A DNA stretch of 64,000 nt from Chryseobacterium sp. ISL-80 (GCA_018613055.1 JAGGQZ010000018.1:43251-107250), one strand, 5' to 3'. Numbered from the stretch's first letter, positions 25,084 through 34,233 are shown. Translations and numbers: made by a program. Notes: generated by a model not told the origin, from the sequence alone.

Positions 25084-26421
25084 TTATCCCTCCTGCTGTT
25101 TGCAGCATTCATAAATCACTGATTCAAGGACATCAAACCCTTCCTCCATTTGTCGGTCTGTAATGACAAGCGGAGCTAGAAGCCTGATGACGTTTCCATA
25201 AAGACCTGCGCTCATTAAAATCAATCCGCGCTGATGAGCCTTCGCTAGCACCTCCTTAACGATTTGCCCATTCGGCACCCCATTTTCATCGAAAAATTCC
25301 ATAGCGCACATGGCTCCTAAAGATCGAATATCCCCAATCTCAGGAAACTGTTTTGCCAGTTTTCCAAATCTCTCCTGAAATTTATCTCCAAACTGGTTTG
25401 CTCTTTCGAGAAGGTTTTGCTCATCTATCATTTTAACGACTTCTATCGCTGCAACACAACCGAGAGGACTTCCGCCATATGTTCCGCCAATCTCTCCAAT
25501 GCCAGCTGAATCCATGATTTCAGCCCGTCCTGTAACCGCACTGATTGGAAGTCCGGCAGCAATCGATTTTGACATGGTCATCAAATCAGGTATCACGCCG
25601 TAATGCTCCATTGCGAACATCTTCCCTGTCCTGCCAAAACCAGTCTGGATCTCATCTGCAATAAAGAGGATTCCGTACTGTTCACATATTTTTTTCACAC
25701 CCTGCACAAAGGTCTTTGATGGTATATTAAATCCACCCTCGCCCTGGATCGGTTCCATGATGATCGCGGCAATTTCCGTGCCTGGCACCTCGCTTTGGAA
25801 GAATGTTTCAAACTTCTTCAGAATATAAGCATCCAGTTCATCGGGGGACATGCTTTTCTCCTGGGAATAAACAGGATACGGCCATTTATAGGTTTCAGGT
25901 GCAAACGGACCGAACTGGTACTTGTACGGTTTCACCTTGCTTGTCAGTGACATTGCCATATATGTCCTTCCATGGAATGCACGTTCAAATGAAATGATCC
26001 CTTTTCTGCCGGAAAATTTCCTGGCGATTTTTATCGCGTTCTCCACTGCTTCCGCACCGCTGCTCAGGAAAAAAGTCTTTTTATCATGGTCGCCCGGGGT
26101 AATATTGTTCAGCATTTCCGCCAGTTCAATATAAGGTTCATACATCATCACATGGAAACATGGGTGAAGATAACGGTCAATCTGTTCATGGAGCGCATTC
26201 ACAACCTCTGGCGGACAATGGCCAACATTGAGCGTGCCGATTGCACCTGCAAAGTCAATGAATGTGTTCCCGTCTACATCGGTCAATAGGGCACCTTCGC
26301 CCCTTTCGGCAAAAGATTTGATCGTATTGAATGGGCCAACAGGAATATTCTTCTCTTTTCTCTCGAGCAAGGCCTTTGCCTTGGGACCCGGAATGGCTGT
26401 TTTGATCTTTATATCTCCCAC
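25084..26421 (-). CDS. gabT: Class-III aminotransferase, GABA-aminotransferase-like
   Basis: A 445-residue PLP enzyme of the 4-aminobutyrate aminotransferase group. SSGAEAVENAIK binds PLP phosphate, ADEIQTGFGRTG includes Asp256, and the PLP lysine is Lys285 (MSKSIAAGLP). The EPIQGEGG segment carries a Glu typical of omega-amino-acid enzymes. It would convert 4-aminobutyrate to succinate semialdehyde. It lies between yodQ (4-acetamidobutyrate deacylase by current view) and the aldehyde dehydrogenase, giving a sensible last part of the lysine route. This gene pair is not in the B. subtilis yod cluster as I recall it. A gap of 135 nt upstream probably holds its own promoter. Confidence 0.85.
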   Translation of the reverse strand: MGDIKIKTAIPGPKAKALLERKEKNIPVGPFNTIKSFAERGEGALLTDVDGNTFIDFAGAIGTLNVGHCPPEVVNALHEQIDRYLHPCFHVMMYEPYIELAEMLNNITPGDHDKKTFFLSSGAEAVENAIKIARKFSGRKGIISFERAFHGRTYMAMSLTSKVKPYKYQFGPFAPETYKWPYPVYSQEKSMSPDELDAYILKKFETFFQSEVPGTEIAAIIMEPIQGEGGFNIPSKTFVQGVKKICEQYGILFIADEIQTGFGRTGKMFAMEHYGVIPDLMTMSKSIAAGLPISAVTGRAEIMDSAGIGEIGGTYGGSPLGCVAAIEVVKMIDEQNLLERANQFGDKFQERFGKLAKQFPEIGDIRSLGAMCAMEFFDENGVPNGQIVKEVLAKAHQRGLILMSAGLYGNVIRLLAPLVITDRQMEEGFDVLESVIYECCKQQEG

Positions 26422-26556
26422 TTTTTGACTCCCCCTAATCGATAATGATGGCAGTTAGGTTAGACGCAGGTTCCGGACATATACCAGTCTGCTTTCATTT
26501 TTAATTTCCTAGTTTAAAAGCTTTAAAGCTTGCTTCACCAATGCAAGTAAAAGATG

Positions 26557-27825
26557 CTATTCACTTATTTCACACCATTCAAGCAAAGTCATGGCAATGA
26601 TTTCGGCCGCTTCAAATACATCTTCCAGTTTGATATATTCGTTTGCCTGATGTGCTGTTTGCGTTACCCCAGGCCCAAAAACCACTACCGGTATCCCGCC
26701 AACTTTTGAAAGGATGCCGCCATCTGTCGCCCAAGGGGAGGCTTCAATTAATGGCTCCTGTTCTTTGACACCTTTATAGCTTTCAGATATGACTCGAATC
26801 AGTTCATGCTCCGGATCCAAATCGCCCGGCAGCCAGCTTGCGCCGAACCATTCAAGCACAGGGTTGTTTTCTTGAAGCCATGAGTCAGCATTGCTTACTT
26901 GTGATAGGGCTGCAGCCATTTCCCGTTTTGCTTCCTCCTGGGTTTCGTTCGGGGCAACCCCCATCCTGCCTTCAATGATCGCCAGGTCAGGAACCGAGGA
27001 TGGCCAGTCGCCAGCCTGAATTTTTCCGATATTGATTGGAATTGGTATTGGAATACTATCAAAAAACGGATCTGTTATTCTCTCGTTCCTCTCCATTTCC
27101 AGTTTTCTCAATCGATCAATCACCAGCATCGCCTTTTCAATCGCATTGACTCCCTCATACCTTGTGCCGCCATGGGCACCTTTGCCTTTAACCGAAATCC
27201 TGAACCACATGGATCCCTGCTGCTTTGGAAATAGCTTCATGTTCGTTGGTTCGGGAATGATTGCGGCATCCCCCTTATAACCCCTTAGTACTGCAGCAAG
27301 CGACCCCGCACCGCCGCTTTCTTCTTCGATCACACTCTGGAAAATGACATCCCCTTTTAACTTAATCCCTGAATTCTTTATAGCTTCCATCGCCATCAGC
27401 AAGGAGGCAGTACCGCCCTTCATATCCGTTGAGCCCCGGCCGTAAAGCTTGCCGCTTTCAATATATCCGCTGAAAGGGTCGCGATCCCAGTCCTTCATGT
27501 CACCGGCGGGTACAACGTCGATATGGCCATTCAGGATCATCGACTTTCCCCCGCCAGTTCCTCTCATGATTCCTACCGCGTTAGGGTTGCCTTTGAAGTT
27601 GAGGCGATCAGAACAAAACGCCGGGTGGTCAGCCAGTCCGTCACCTCCGATTTCCCAGATATCCATTTCAAAGCCTAATTCGCGGCATTTTTCGATCACT
27701 ACAGCCTGTGCTCCACTTTCTTCTCCCCTCGTACTTGGCTCCTGTACCATTTTTTGCAACAGACGTGTTCCCTTGATTCTATTTTCCTTGATATATTTCC
27801 GCACCTTTTCCTCAGCAGATTGCAC
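26557..27825 (-). CDS. yodQ: M20-family deacylase YodQ
   Basis: A 422-residue M20 metallohydrolase (ArgE/DapE/ACY1 type) from the GTG at 27825, which has AAAGGGG eight nt upstream; a longer frame overlaps yodR and lacks a ribosome site. Metal-site motifs are LNGHIDVVPAGD, GRGSTDMKGG with the bridging Asp, and IEEESGGAGS with the catalytic Glu. Dimerisation-domain block KGKGAHGGTRYEG is present. In the yod pathway it is thought to remove the N-acetyl group from the four-carbon intermediate. It follows yodR by 13 nt in one operon. Confidence 0.88.
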   Translation of the reverse strand: MQSAEEKVRKYIKENRIKGTRLLQKMVQEPSTRGEESGAQAVVIEKCRELGFEMDIWEIGGDGLADHPAFCSDRLNFKGNPNAVGIMRGTGGGKSMILNGHIDVVPAGDMKDWDRDPFSGYIESGKLYGRGSTDMKGGTASLLMAMEAIKNSGIKLKGDVIFQSVIEEESGGAGSLAAVLRGYKGDAAIIPEPTNMKLFPKQQGSMWFRISVKGKGAHGGTRYEGVNAIEKAMLVIDRLRKLEMERNERITDPFFDSIPIPIPINIGKIQAGDWPSSVPDLAIIEGRMGVAPNETQEEAKREMAAALSQVSNADSWLQENNPVLEWFGASWLPGDLDPEHELIRVISESYKGVKEQEPLIEASPWATDGGILSKVGGIPVVVFGPGVTQTAHQANEYIKLEDVFEAAEIIAMTLLEWCEISE

Positions 27826-27838
27826 GATATCAACCCCT

Positions 27839-28504
27839 TTAATAGTCAATAACCCGGAGATCCTCGGCGATGGAGAAATCGCAGGCTGTTTTAGAAGTAA
27901 TCTCAGCAATGGTATATGGCGCAAAAAGCTCAGAGAGAATCATGGATCCTTCATTTATTTTAAAAACTGCCAGGTCGGTGATCACCATGTCGACACAGTT
28001 GGAGGCAGTCAATGGCAAGGAGCATGACTTCACCAATTTGGACACCCCGTTCTTATCGGTGTGGTTCATCAGCACAGCAACTTTCCTGGCCTTTTGCGCC
28101 AGCTCCATCGCCCCACCCATTCCCGGCACTTTTTTGCCCGGGACAATCCAGTTCGCAAGGTCCCCTTTTTGGCTGACCTGCAAAGAACCCAGTATTGTAA
28201 GGTCCACACGCCCTCGTCGGATCATTCCGAATGCTGCCGCACTGTCACAATAGGAAGAACCTGCAACGACCGTAACCGGGAACCCGCCAGCGTTGCATAA
28301 ATTTTCATCTTCACATCCCTTTTCAGGGGATGAGCCCATTCCGACTATCCCATTTTCGGCATGGAACATCACCTGTGTTTCCCGTGGCAGGTGGTTAGGG
28401 ACAAGAGAAGGGATTCCAATCCCCAGATTGACTACCATGCCGGAAGTAATCTCCTCGGCAGCCCGCTTCGCCATCCTATTCCTGACATCTATTCCCATGC
28501 CCAT
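27839..28504 (-). CDS. yodR: CoA-transferase subunit B (YodR-like)
   Basis: A 221-residue family-I 3-oxoacid CoA-transferase beta subunit from the ATG at 28504 (GGGGTGA 7 nt upstream, inside yodS). The active-site Glu50 is in AENGIVGMG. NLGIGIP near the start is the SxG/GxGxP-type signature of subunit B. It overlaps the 3' end of yodS by 16 nt, so the subunits are translated together. With YodS it is thought to act on 3-oxo-6-acetamidohexanoate with a CoA donor. Confidence 0.9.
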   Translation of the reverse strand: MGMGIDVRNRMAKRAAEEITSGMVVNLGIGIPSLVPNHLPRETQVMFHAENGIVGMGSSPEKGCEDENLCNAGGFPVTVVAGSSYCDSAAAFGMIRRGRVDLTILGSLQVSQKGDLANWIVPGKKVPGMGGAMELAQKARKVAVLMNHTDKNGVSKLVKSCSLPLTASNCVDMVITDLAVFKINEGSMILSELFAPYTIAEITSKTACDFSIAEDLRVIDY

Positions 28505-29181
28505 TTCCAATTCACCCCACAAGATGGAATCACCATATCCACGAACACACCTGGCGTCACTATTTCTTCTGGGTCCAGACTGCCAAGCGGAACAATTTCT
28601 TCAGCCTCGGCAATCGTGAATTTCCCCGCCATCGCCACGAGCGGATTCGTATTCCGGGCGCTTTTATCGAAAACCAGGTTCCCGTATGGATCGGCTTTCT
28701 TGGCATAGACGATGGCTACTTCTGCCGTCAGCGCAGTTTCAATCAAATATTCTTTTCCATTAAGAGTCATCTTTTGTTTGCCCTGTGAAACGAAATCATG
28801 ATCGACCCCAACATCTGTCAAAATAGCGCCAAGCCCCATTCCACCGGCCCTTATGCGTTCCGTAAGCGTGCCCTGAGGCGAGAACTCGACCTCCATTTCG
28901 CCCCTGGTCATCAGGTCGCCTGCAACAGGATTCGATCCGATATGGGAGGCAATCACTTTCCTGGCCCTCCTGCGGCTGACAATTTTGCCGATGCCGATTT
29001 CCGGAAAACCTGTATCATTGCCGATCAACACAAGGTTTTTGATGTTCTTGTCCAGAATGCCCTCTATCAGGGCGGGAGGAGAACCAACTCCGCCAAACCC
29101 GCCAAACATCAAGGTCATTCCGTCATAGAAATATTCCATTGCCTGCTCAAGCGCAGCAATTTTCCCGAATGGATTTTCCAT
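28489..29181 (-). CDS. yodS: CoA-transferase subunit A (YodS-like)
   Basis: A 230-residue family-I CoA-transferase alpha subunit. The DGMTLMFGGFGGVGSPPALI glycine-rich segment binds CoA, and LIGNDTGFP and GDLMTRGEMEVEFSPQGT are conserved family blocks. Its ATG immediately follows the yodT TAG stop (0 nt), and its own 3' end overlaps yodR. Works as a heteromer with YodR in the lysine/beta-lysine route. Confidence 0.9.
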   Translation of the reverse strand: MENPFGKIAALEQAMEYFYDGMTLMFGGFGGVGSPPALIEGILDKNIKNLVLIGNDTGFPEIGIGKIVSRRRARKVIASHIGSNPVAGDLMTRGEMEVEFSPQGTLTERIRAGGMGLGAILTDVGVDHDFVSQGKQKMTLNGKEYLIETALTAEVAIVYAKKADPYGNLVFDKSARNTNPLVAMAGKFTIAEAEEIVPLGSLDPEEIVTPGVFVDMVIPSCGVNWKWAWE

Positions 29182-30543
29182 CTACTCTTCAACTCCATTT
29201 TCAAAAGGAAATCCCAGTGTTTTATATACTTCAAAGAATGTTGTTTTCAAAAGGGCAATCAGTTCGTCAATTTCATGCTTGGTGATTGTAAGCGGCGGCG
29301 CGATGATGACCGCATCCCCTGACAGTCCATCAAGGCCGGACCCAGCAGGATACAGCAATATTCCGTGGTCCCTGCCAGTTCTGACAACCAGCTCCGTCAG
29401 TTTTACGCTCTGATCGAACGGAATTTTCGCTGCAGGCAATTTGACAAACTCTAAACCAAGAAGCAACCCTTTTCCCCGTACATCACCAATAAAGGCGAAT
29501 TGTGTTTTTAGGGAATCGAGCTTATTTTTCAGATAAACAGACTTCGATTCTACATCTTTTAAAATATGATTATTTTCTAGGTATTCCAAAACAGCCAAAG
29601 CAGCTGCACATGATTGAGGGTTTGCGCTTAGAGTGTGGCCGCTCATGATCACTTTGGAACCCACCAGGATTGGTTCCATCACATGGTCACTTACGACGGT
29701 CGCTGCTATTGGTGCATAACCGGCTCCCATCCCCTTGCCAAGGGCGACAATATCGGGAATGATATTCCAATGCTCCATTGCCAGCATTGGCCCTGTCCTG
29801 CCAAACCCTGTCATTACTTCATCCGCGATAAATAATATATTGTTGTCATCACAAATCTTTTTAATTGTTTCGTAGTAGCCTTCCGGTGGCGAAATCGCAC
29901 CGCCGGCTGCGCCAATCACCGGTTCTGCAATAAATGCGGCGATATGGTCGGCTCCAATCCTTTTTATTGCCCCGTCCAGCTCCATGGCGCATAAATAACC
30001 GCATTCCGGAGCCGATTTTTGGTATGGACAGCGATAACAGTAGGGAGGTGAAATCGTCGGGAATTCCTCAAGCAATGGGACAAACCTCGCTCTTCTTCCG
30101 GGATGTCCTGACATCGAGAGCGCGCCAAGCGTGATACCATGGTAGCTGACCCACCTCGAAAGTATTTTGGTTTTTGACTTCATCCCTTTCTCCTGCCAGT
30201 ACTGAATCGCAATTTTCAAGGCGGTTTCGGTCGCTTCTGACCCACTGTTTACAAAAAAACTCCAGTTCAGGTCACCAGGCAATAAATCAGAAAGCTTTTC
30301 AGCAAGCTTTTCTGCCGGCTCACTGGTGAATTGAGAGCGGTAGACAAATGAAACTCGTTTGGACTGTTCATGCATCGCCAGAATGATTTCAGGGACTCCG
30401 TGACCGATGTTTGCCGTTACAGCCCCGGATGCAGCATCGAGATACTTCTTTCCGTCTTTGTCAAAAAGGTAGACACCTTTACCATAGTCAATCTCCGGAT
30501 AGTTCTCATCCAGGGCAGGTTTGATTAAATAGGACGGCCTCAT
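29182..30543 (-). CDS. yodT: Class-III aminotransferase YodT
   Basis: A 453-residue PLP enzyme. NSGSEATETALK and ADEVMTGFGRTG bind PLP, and the Schiff-base lysine is Lys270 (GKGMGAGYAP). The role in the yod pathway is removal of the 3-amino group of N6-acetyl-beta-lysine. Four cysteines, C169-x2-C172-x8-C181-x3-C185 (YCYRCPY...ECGYLC), look like a structural metal site. It is the first gene of the yodT-S-R-Q operon. A SigE-like -10 lies 48 nt upstream, consistent with mother-cell expression known for the B. subtilis operon. Confidence 0.9.
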   Translation of the reverse strand: MRPSYLIKPALDENYPEIDYGKGVYLFDKDGKKYLDAASGAVTANIGHGVPEIILAMHEQSKRVSFVYRSQFTSEPAEKLAEKLSDLLPGDLNWSFFVNSGSEATETALKIAIQYWQEKGMKSKTKILSRWVSYHGITLGALSMSGHPGRRARFVPLLEEFPTISPPYCYRCPYQKSAPECGYLCAMELDGAIKRIGADHIAAFIAEPVIGAAGGAISPPEGYYETIKKICDDNNILFIADEVMTGFGRTGPMLAMEHWNIIPDIVALGKGMGAGYAPIAATVVSDHVMEPILVGSKVIMSGHTLSANPQSCAAALAVLEYLENNHILKDVESKSVYLKNKLDSLKTQFAFIGDVRGKGLLLGLEFVKLPAAKIPFDQSVKLTELVVRTGRDHGILLYPAGSGLDGLSGDAVIIAPPLTITKHEIDELIALLKTTFFEVYKTLGFPFENGVEE

Positions 30544-30590
30544 AATTTCACTCCATTCACCGCAAATAAAATCAAATGGACATTCTGTAA

Positions 30591-30620
30591 ATTGTATGAA
30601 AACAAAACGGGAATCTTTCT
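30591..30620 (-). promoter_or_regulatory. Possible SigE-type promoter of yodTSRQ
   Basis: Minus-strand CATACAAT (30591-30598) equals the SigE -10 consensus, 48 nt before the yodT start. The -35 region 15 nt away (GAAAGATT) fits SigE only partly. The B. subtilis yod operon is known as a SigE target. Confidence 0.4.
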
Positions 30621-30816
30621 TATATATGAAAAAATTACGCCATACATCCCAAGGGAATGCTGTGAAGGGATTTTTGTGTTTATTAAAATTTGTTTTTTAA
30701 AGGAGGTTTGCGGAAGTACTGTTTGTACTTTGAGGGTAGTTATGACAGGTTTGGAGGTAGTTCATGGAAAGGTGGCGAACTTTTGTCTGCTTCAGACAGC
30801 TTTGGCGTTAATACAT

Positions 30817-31466
30817 GAAAAGCTGTCCGAACTCGGGCTTACTTCGGACAGCTTTAGGGCTATTATTCGAAAACCTGTCTGAACACGGGCTTACTTCGGA
30901 CAGGTTTAGGGCTATTACTCGAAAAGCTGTCCGAACTCGGGCTTACTTCGGACAGCTTTAGGGCTATTATACGAAAACCTGTCTGAACGCGGGCTTACTT
31001 CGGACAGGTTTAGTGCTATTACTCGAAAAGCTGTCCGAACTCGGGCTTACTTCGGACAGCTTAAGGCCTATCACACGAAAAGCTGTCCGAACTCGGAACT
31101 CCTTCGGACAACTTTGGGGCTACTACTCGAAAAGCTGTCCGAACTTGGGCTTACTTCGGACAGCTTTAGGGCTATTACTCGAAAAGCTGTCTGAACTCGG
31201 GGTTACTTCGGACAACTTTAGGGCTATTACTCGAAAAGCTGTCCGAACTCGGGCTTACTTCGGACAGCTTAAGGCCTATCACACGAAAAGCTGTCCGAAC
31301 TTGGGCTTACTTCGGACAGCTTAAGGCCTATCACACGAAAAGCTGTCCGAACTCAGGGTTACTTCGGACAGCTTTAGGGCTATTACATGAAAAGCTGTCC
31401 GAACTCAGGGTTACTTCGGACTGCTTCTGCTTGTTCAACTAAAAACCTGTCCAAAGTGCTCCTATG
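30817..31466. repeat. Tandem 52-bp hairpin array 2 (12.5 units)
   Basis: Units begin every 52 bp at 30817, 30869, 30921, 30973, 31025, 31077, 31129, 31181, 31233, 31285, 31337, 31389, with a decayed unit from 31441 and a degenerate one before 30817. The consensus unit has perfect 13-bp arms AAAGCTGTCCGAA / TTCGGACAGCTTT, an 11-nt loop (CTCGGGCTTAC) and a ~15-nt linker (AGGGCTATTACTCGA or AGGCCTATCACACGA). Units 2 and 4 change both arms together (AAACCTGTC with GACAGGTTT), keeping the pairing. 52 is not a multiple of 3, so frames here are not genes. It fills the gap between the S66 peptidase terminator and yodT. Confidence 0.95.
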
Positions 31467-31482
31467 CCCACCTAAAGAAAAA

Positions 31483-31503
31483 GACACCTCTATGAAAGGT
31501 GCC
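31483..31503 (-). terminator. Terminator of the S66 peptidase gene
   Basis: GGCACCT / AGGTGTC stem (one G-T pair) with TTTTTCTTT on the minus strand, 12 nt past the stop. Confidence 0.8.
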
Positions 31504-31514
31504 TCCATCACGAT

Positions 31515-32495
31515 CTATTCGTCATGTTCAATAAAAATCTCCGTTTCGTCACTGGCTGCTTTTATGGTCGCGAATGACCCGATCGGCAGGGTGGCAAATG
31601 GCTGGACATGTCCGAAATTGACATTTGCGATGATTGGAATGTTCCTTAATTCTTCTTTGCTCATGATGATTTTTCTTAATGCCTCTTCTGTGATATTGGA
31701 GTTCTTTTGGAAACGGCCAATCAAAAGGGCTTTTATCGAGGCTGCATCTGGAAGGTGAAGAAGTGATTGGAGATCTCGGTCGAAACTCCTTGAATGGCTT
31801 TCTTCATCATCTTCAATGAACAGGATGCTGTCTTTCAGGGATGGCATGAATTCAGTACCCTGAAGCAGGTTCATTGTGCTAAGGTTGCCGCCAATCAACC
31901 TTCCCCTTGCTTCTCCTTCCTGGATGACCATATAGCCCTCGGTTTCGTGGAACGTCCGATTTTCCTGTTCCAGATACCAGGCGTCATCTGACCACGTTTC
32001 TGAAGGGGAAATTTCATAAGGCGCATCATTCGTAACTGCATCCAAAAACGAATTCAATGTGTATTCCAGTCCATGCTTCACGCCAAAGGTTGAAAAGTGC
32101 GGGCCTGAGTAGGTTACCAGCTCGGTTTTCTTATAGATTGCCAGCTGCAAAGCCGTAATATCGCTGTAGCCGCAAAAAACCTTCGGGTTGGCAGCGATCA
32201 AATCGAAATCTATGTATTTCAGCAGCTGGTTGGAATTGTATCCGCCTATGGCCGTTAAAATCCCTTTTACATTCGGGTCGGTAAATGCTTCATGAATGTC
32301 CTCAATCCGTTCCTCAATCGAAGAACTGAAAAACTCATCGTGAGCATCTGCATTCTTTCCAAATGTCACCTTGAAGCCAAGCTGCGTCAACCTCTCAACA
32401 GCCAGATCCAGTTGAGCTCCCTTCAAAATGATCATGCTTGTCGATGGTGCGATGATCCGGATTTCATCCCCAGTCACTAACTTTGGTGCAAACAT
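31515..32495 (-). CDS. S66-family LD-carboxypeptidase / MccF-like
   Basis: A 326-residue serine peptidase of family S66. The nucleophile is Ser111 in FCGYSDITAL; GGNLSTMNLLQGTEF and FIEDDEES hold the Glu of the triad region, and NVNFGHVQPFATLPIG carries the catalytic His. Members either cut the L-Lys/DAP-D-Ala bond of recycled wall peptides (LdcA) or inactivate microcin C-like nucleotide peptides (MccF). The insert AWYLEQENRTFHE fits MccF-like proteins, but which activity applies is uncertain. No signal peptide; cytoplasmic. Single gene. Confidence 0.85.
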   Translation of the reverse strand: MFAPKLVTGDEIRIIAPSTSMIILKGAQLDLAVERLTQLGFKVTFGKNADAHDEFFSSSIEERIEDIHEAFTDPNVKGILTAIGGYNSNQLLKYIDFDLIAANPKVFCGYSDITALQLAIYKKTELVTYSGPHFSTFGVKHGLEYTLNSFLDAVTNDAPYEISPSETWSDDAWYLEQENRTFHETEGYMVIQEGEARGRLIGGNLSTMNLLQGTEFMPSLKDSILFIEDDEESHSRSFDRDLQSLLHLPDAASIKALLIGRFQKNSNITEEALRKIIMSKEELRNIPIIANVNFGHVQPFATLPIGSFATIKAASDETEIFIEHDE

Positions 32496-32605
32496 ATTCT
32501 CCCCGCCTCTTCAATGATATCTTCTATTCTATCAAAGAAAAGGCAGGGTGTAAGCATGTTAAAACGTGCGAAATAGAAACTAGTTTTTCAATTTACTCAC
32601 AGGAC

Positions 32606-34072
32606 CTATACAAGTGCAGGCTCAGCTTTTCGTCCTGTTTTTGACTTCTCGATAATGTCAGTCGCAATCCAGACTCCGCAGGCGCTTGCCTGTGCAAGTC
32701 CGCGAGTGATGCCACCACCGTCTCCGCCAACATACAGGCCGCTGATTTCAGTTTCAAACTTGTCATTCAGCTTCGGCCGTGCTGAATAGAACTTCGCTTC
32801 AACCCCATAGAAAAGCGTATGCTCTGAAGCAAGACCAGGCGTAACCTGGTTTAGCGCTTCCGTCATCTCCACCAGACTCTTAAGGGTGTTATATGGAAGG
32901 ACCAGCCCTAAGTCTCCAGGGACTGCTTCCTTTAATGTCGGTTCAAGGAATCCCTCTTTGATTCTTTTTTCCGTTGACCTGCGACCCTTTAAAATATCTC
33001 CGTATTTTTGTACGATCAGCCCGCCGTTGGAAAGACTGTTCGCCAATCGGGATATTTCATGCGCGTATTCATTCGGTTTATCGAATGGATCAGAGAATGT
33101 ATGGGACACGAGCAGTGCAAAATTCGTGTTGCCGCTTCCAAGTTTGGGATCTTTATAGGCATGGCCGTTTGCAAGCATGATTCCGGAATGATTCTCGACA
33201 ACAACATGTCCGGATGGATTGCTGCAGAAGGTTCTCACGCTGGTCCCTACTGAGGTATTGAAGATGAACTTCCCTTCGTATAGGTGTTCATTTATTTCCT
33301 CCATGACGACATTGGATGTTTCGACACGGACTCCAATATCGACCTGGTTATTGATCATCTTAAGCCTTCTTTTTTTCAAAAGCTGTGTCAGCCATTTGGA
33401 GCCGTCACGGCCAGGCGCAACTACGACTTTATCAGCATAAATTTTCTCCCCGTTCCTGAGCTCAACACCTGTGACTTTATGGCCGTCAGGCGTTTTTTCA
33501 GTAATCAAATCCTCGATTTCCGTCTTGAACGCCATATCCACTTTGTCTTTTAAGTATTCAAATATATCCTTTAAAATCTCAAGATTCTGTTCCGTACCAA
33601 GGTGGCGAACCTGAGCTCTCAGCAGCTTCAAGCCAGCGGCATAACCTCTTCGTTCGATCTCACGGACCTTGTCTGTCATTGGATCGGTTATGCTTTCTGT
33701 TGCGCCATGTTTGAGGTTGATTTGGTCTACATATTTAATTAGTTCGACAACTTTTGAATCAGGAAGGTAATCCGTCATCCAGCCGCCGAATTCACTTGTT
33801 ATATTGAATTTTCCATCCGAGTAGGCACCTGCCCCGCCGAAACCATTGGTGATCGAACACGCCGGCAGGCATCCTGCAAAATCCTTTTTTCCAGCTGGCG
33901 GTGGGCATTTTTCAATTTTCTTTTGTAAAATTGGGCAGTTCCTTCGGTAAATATCGTGTCCTTTATCCACTAACAGAACATTAGCTTCTGGCATCTTCAA
34001 CGATAATTCATAGCAAGTGAAAATCCCTGCCGGACCTGCTCCAACGACAATCACATCATAGTTTGTTTTCAT
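32606..34072 (-). CDS. FAD-dependent dehydrogenase (COG2509-like)
   Basis: A 488-residue flavoprotein. The Rossmann GAGPAG motif is at 12-17 with the Asp/Lys of LLVDKG at the second strand. A Cys-rich segment follows (NCPILQKKIEKCPPP, CLPACSITNGFGGAGAYSDG, given in pieces), then the VVAPGRDGSKWL strand and the terminal YVGGDGGGITRGLAQASA FAD-binding block. It fits the 'NAD(P)/FAD-dependent oxidoreductase' group COG2509. Substrate unknown. Single gene; its start codon is preceded by an AGGATG-type site. Confidence 0.82.
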   Translation of the reverse strand: MKTNYDVIVVGAGPAGIFTCYELSLKMPEANVLLVDKGHDIYRRNCPILQKKIEKCPPPAGKKDFAGCLPACSITNGFGGAGAYSDGKFNITSEFGGWMTDYLPDSKVVELIKYVDQINLKHGATESITDPMTDKVREIERRGYAAGLKLLRAQVRHLGTEQNLEILKDIFEYLKDKVDMAFKTEIEDLITEKTPDGHKVTGVELRNGEKIYADKVVVAPGRDGSKWLTQLLKKRRLKMINNQVDIGVRVETSNVVMEEINEHLYEGKFIFNTSVGTSVRTFCSNPSGHVVVENHSGIMLANGHAYKDPKLGSGNTNFALLVSHTFSDPFDKPNEYAHEISRLANSLSNGGLIVQKYGDILKGRRSTEKRIKEGFLEPTLKEAVPGDLGLVLPYNTLKSLVEMTEALNQVTPGLASEHTLFYGVEAKFYSARPKLNDKFETEISGLYVGGDGGGITRGLAQASACGVWIATDIIEKSKTGRKAEPALV

Positions 34073-34211
34073 TCTGCATCCTCCGCCATATCAGTTTTTT
34101 GCTTAACCAATGGTAAATATAACAAATAACCATTATGCAGTCAACCTAAAACACGAACTATAAATAATATACTTAAAATAAACGTTCGTGTTAAACGATG
34201 GCGAATTAAGA

Positions 34212-34233
34212 GGCTGTCTGTTGGCAGACAGCC
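34212..34233 (-). terminator. Hairpin terminator after yjcZ-like gene
   Basis: Perfect GGCTGTCTG / CAGACAGCC stem with a 4-nt loop ~40 nt past the YjcZ-like stop; the following T-tract is weak (TCTTAATT). Confidence 0.6.

Noticed and set aside
30592-31758. Open frames of 96-123 codons on the plus strand across the hairpin array
   Set aside because: The 52-bp period makes each frame cycle through all three phases, the peptides are repeats of the same translated palindrome, there are no ribosome sites, and the last one runs antisense to the S66 peptidase.
34212-34233. Another isolated unit of the 52-bp hairpin family
   Set aside because: CTGTCTG/CAGACAG arms are tight around a 4-nt loop and lie at a gene end, more like a simple terminator.
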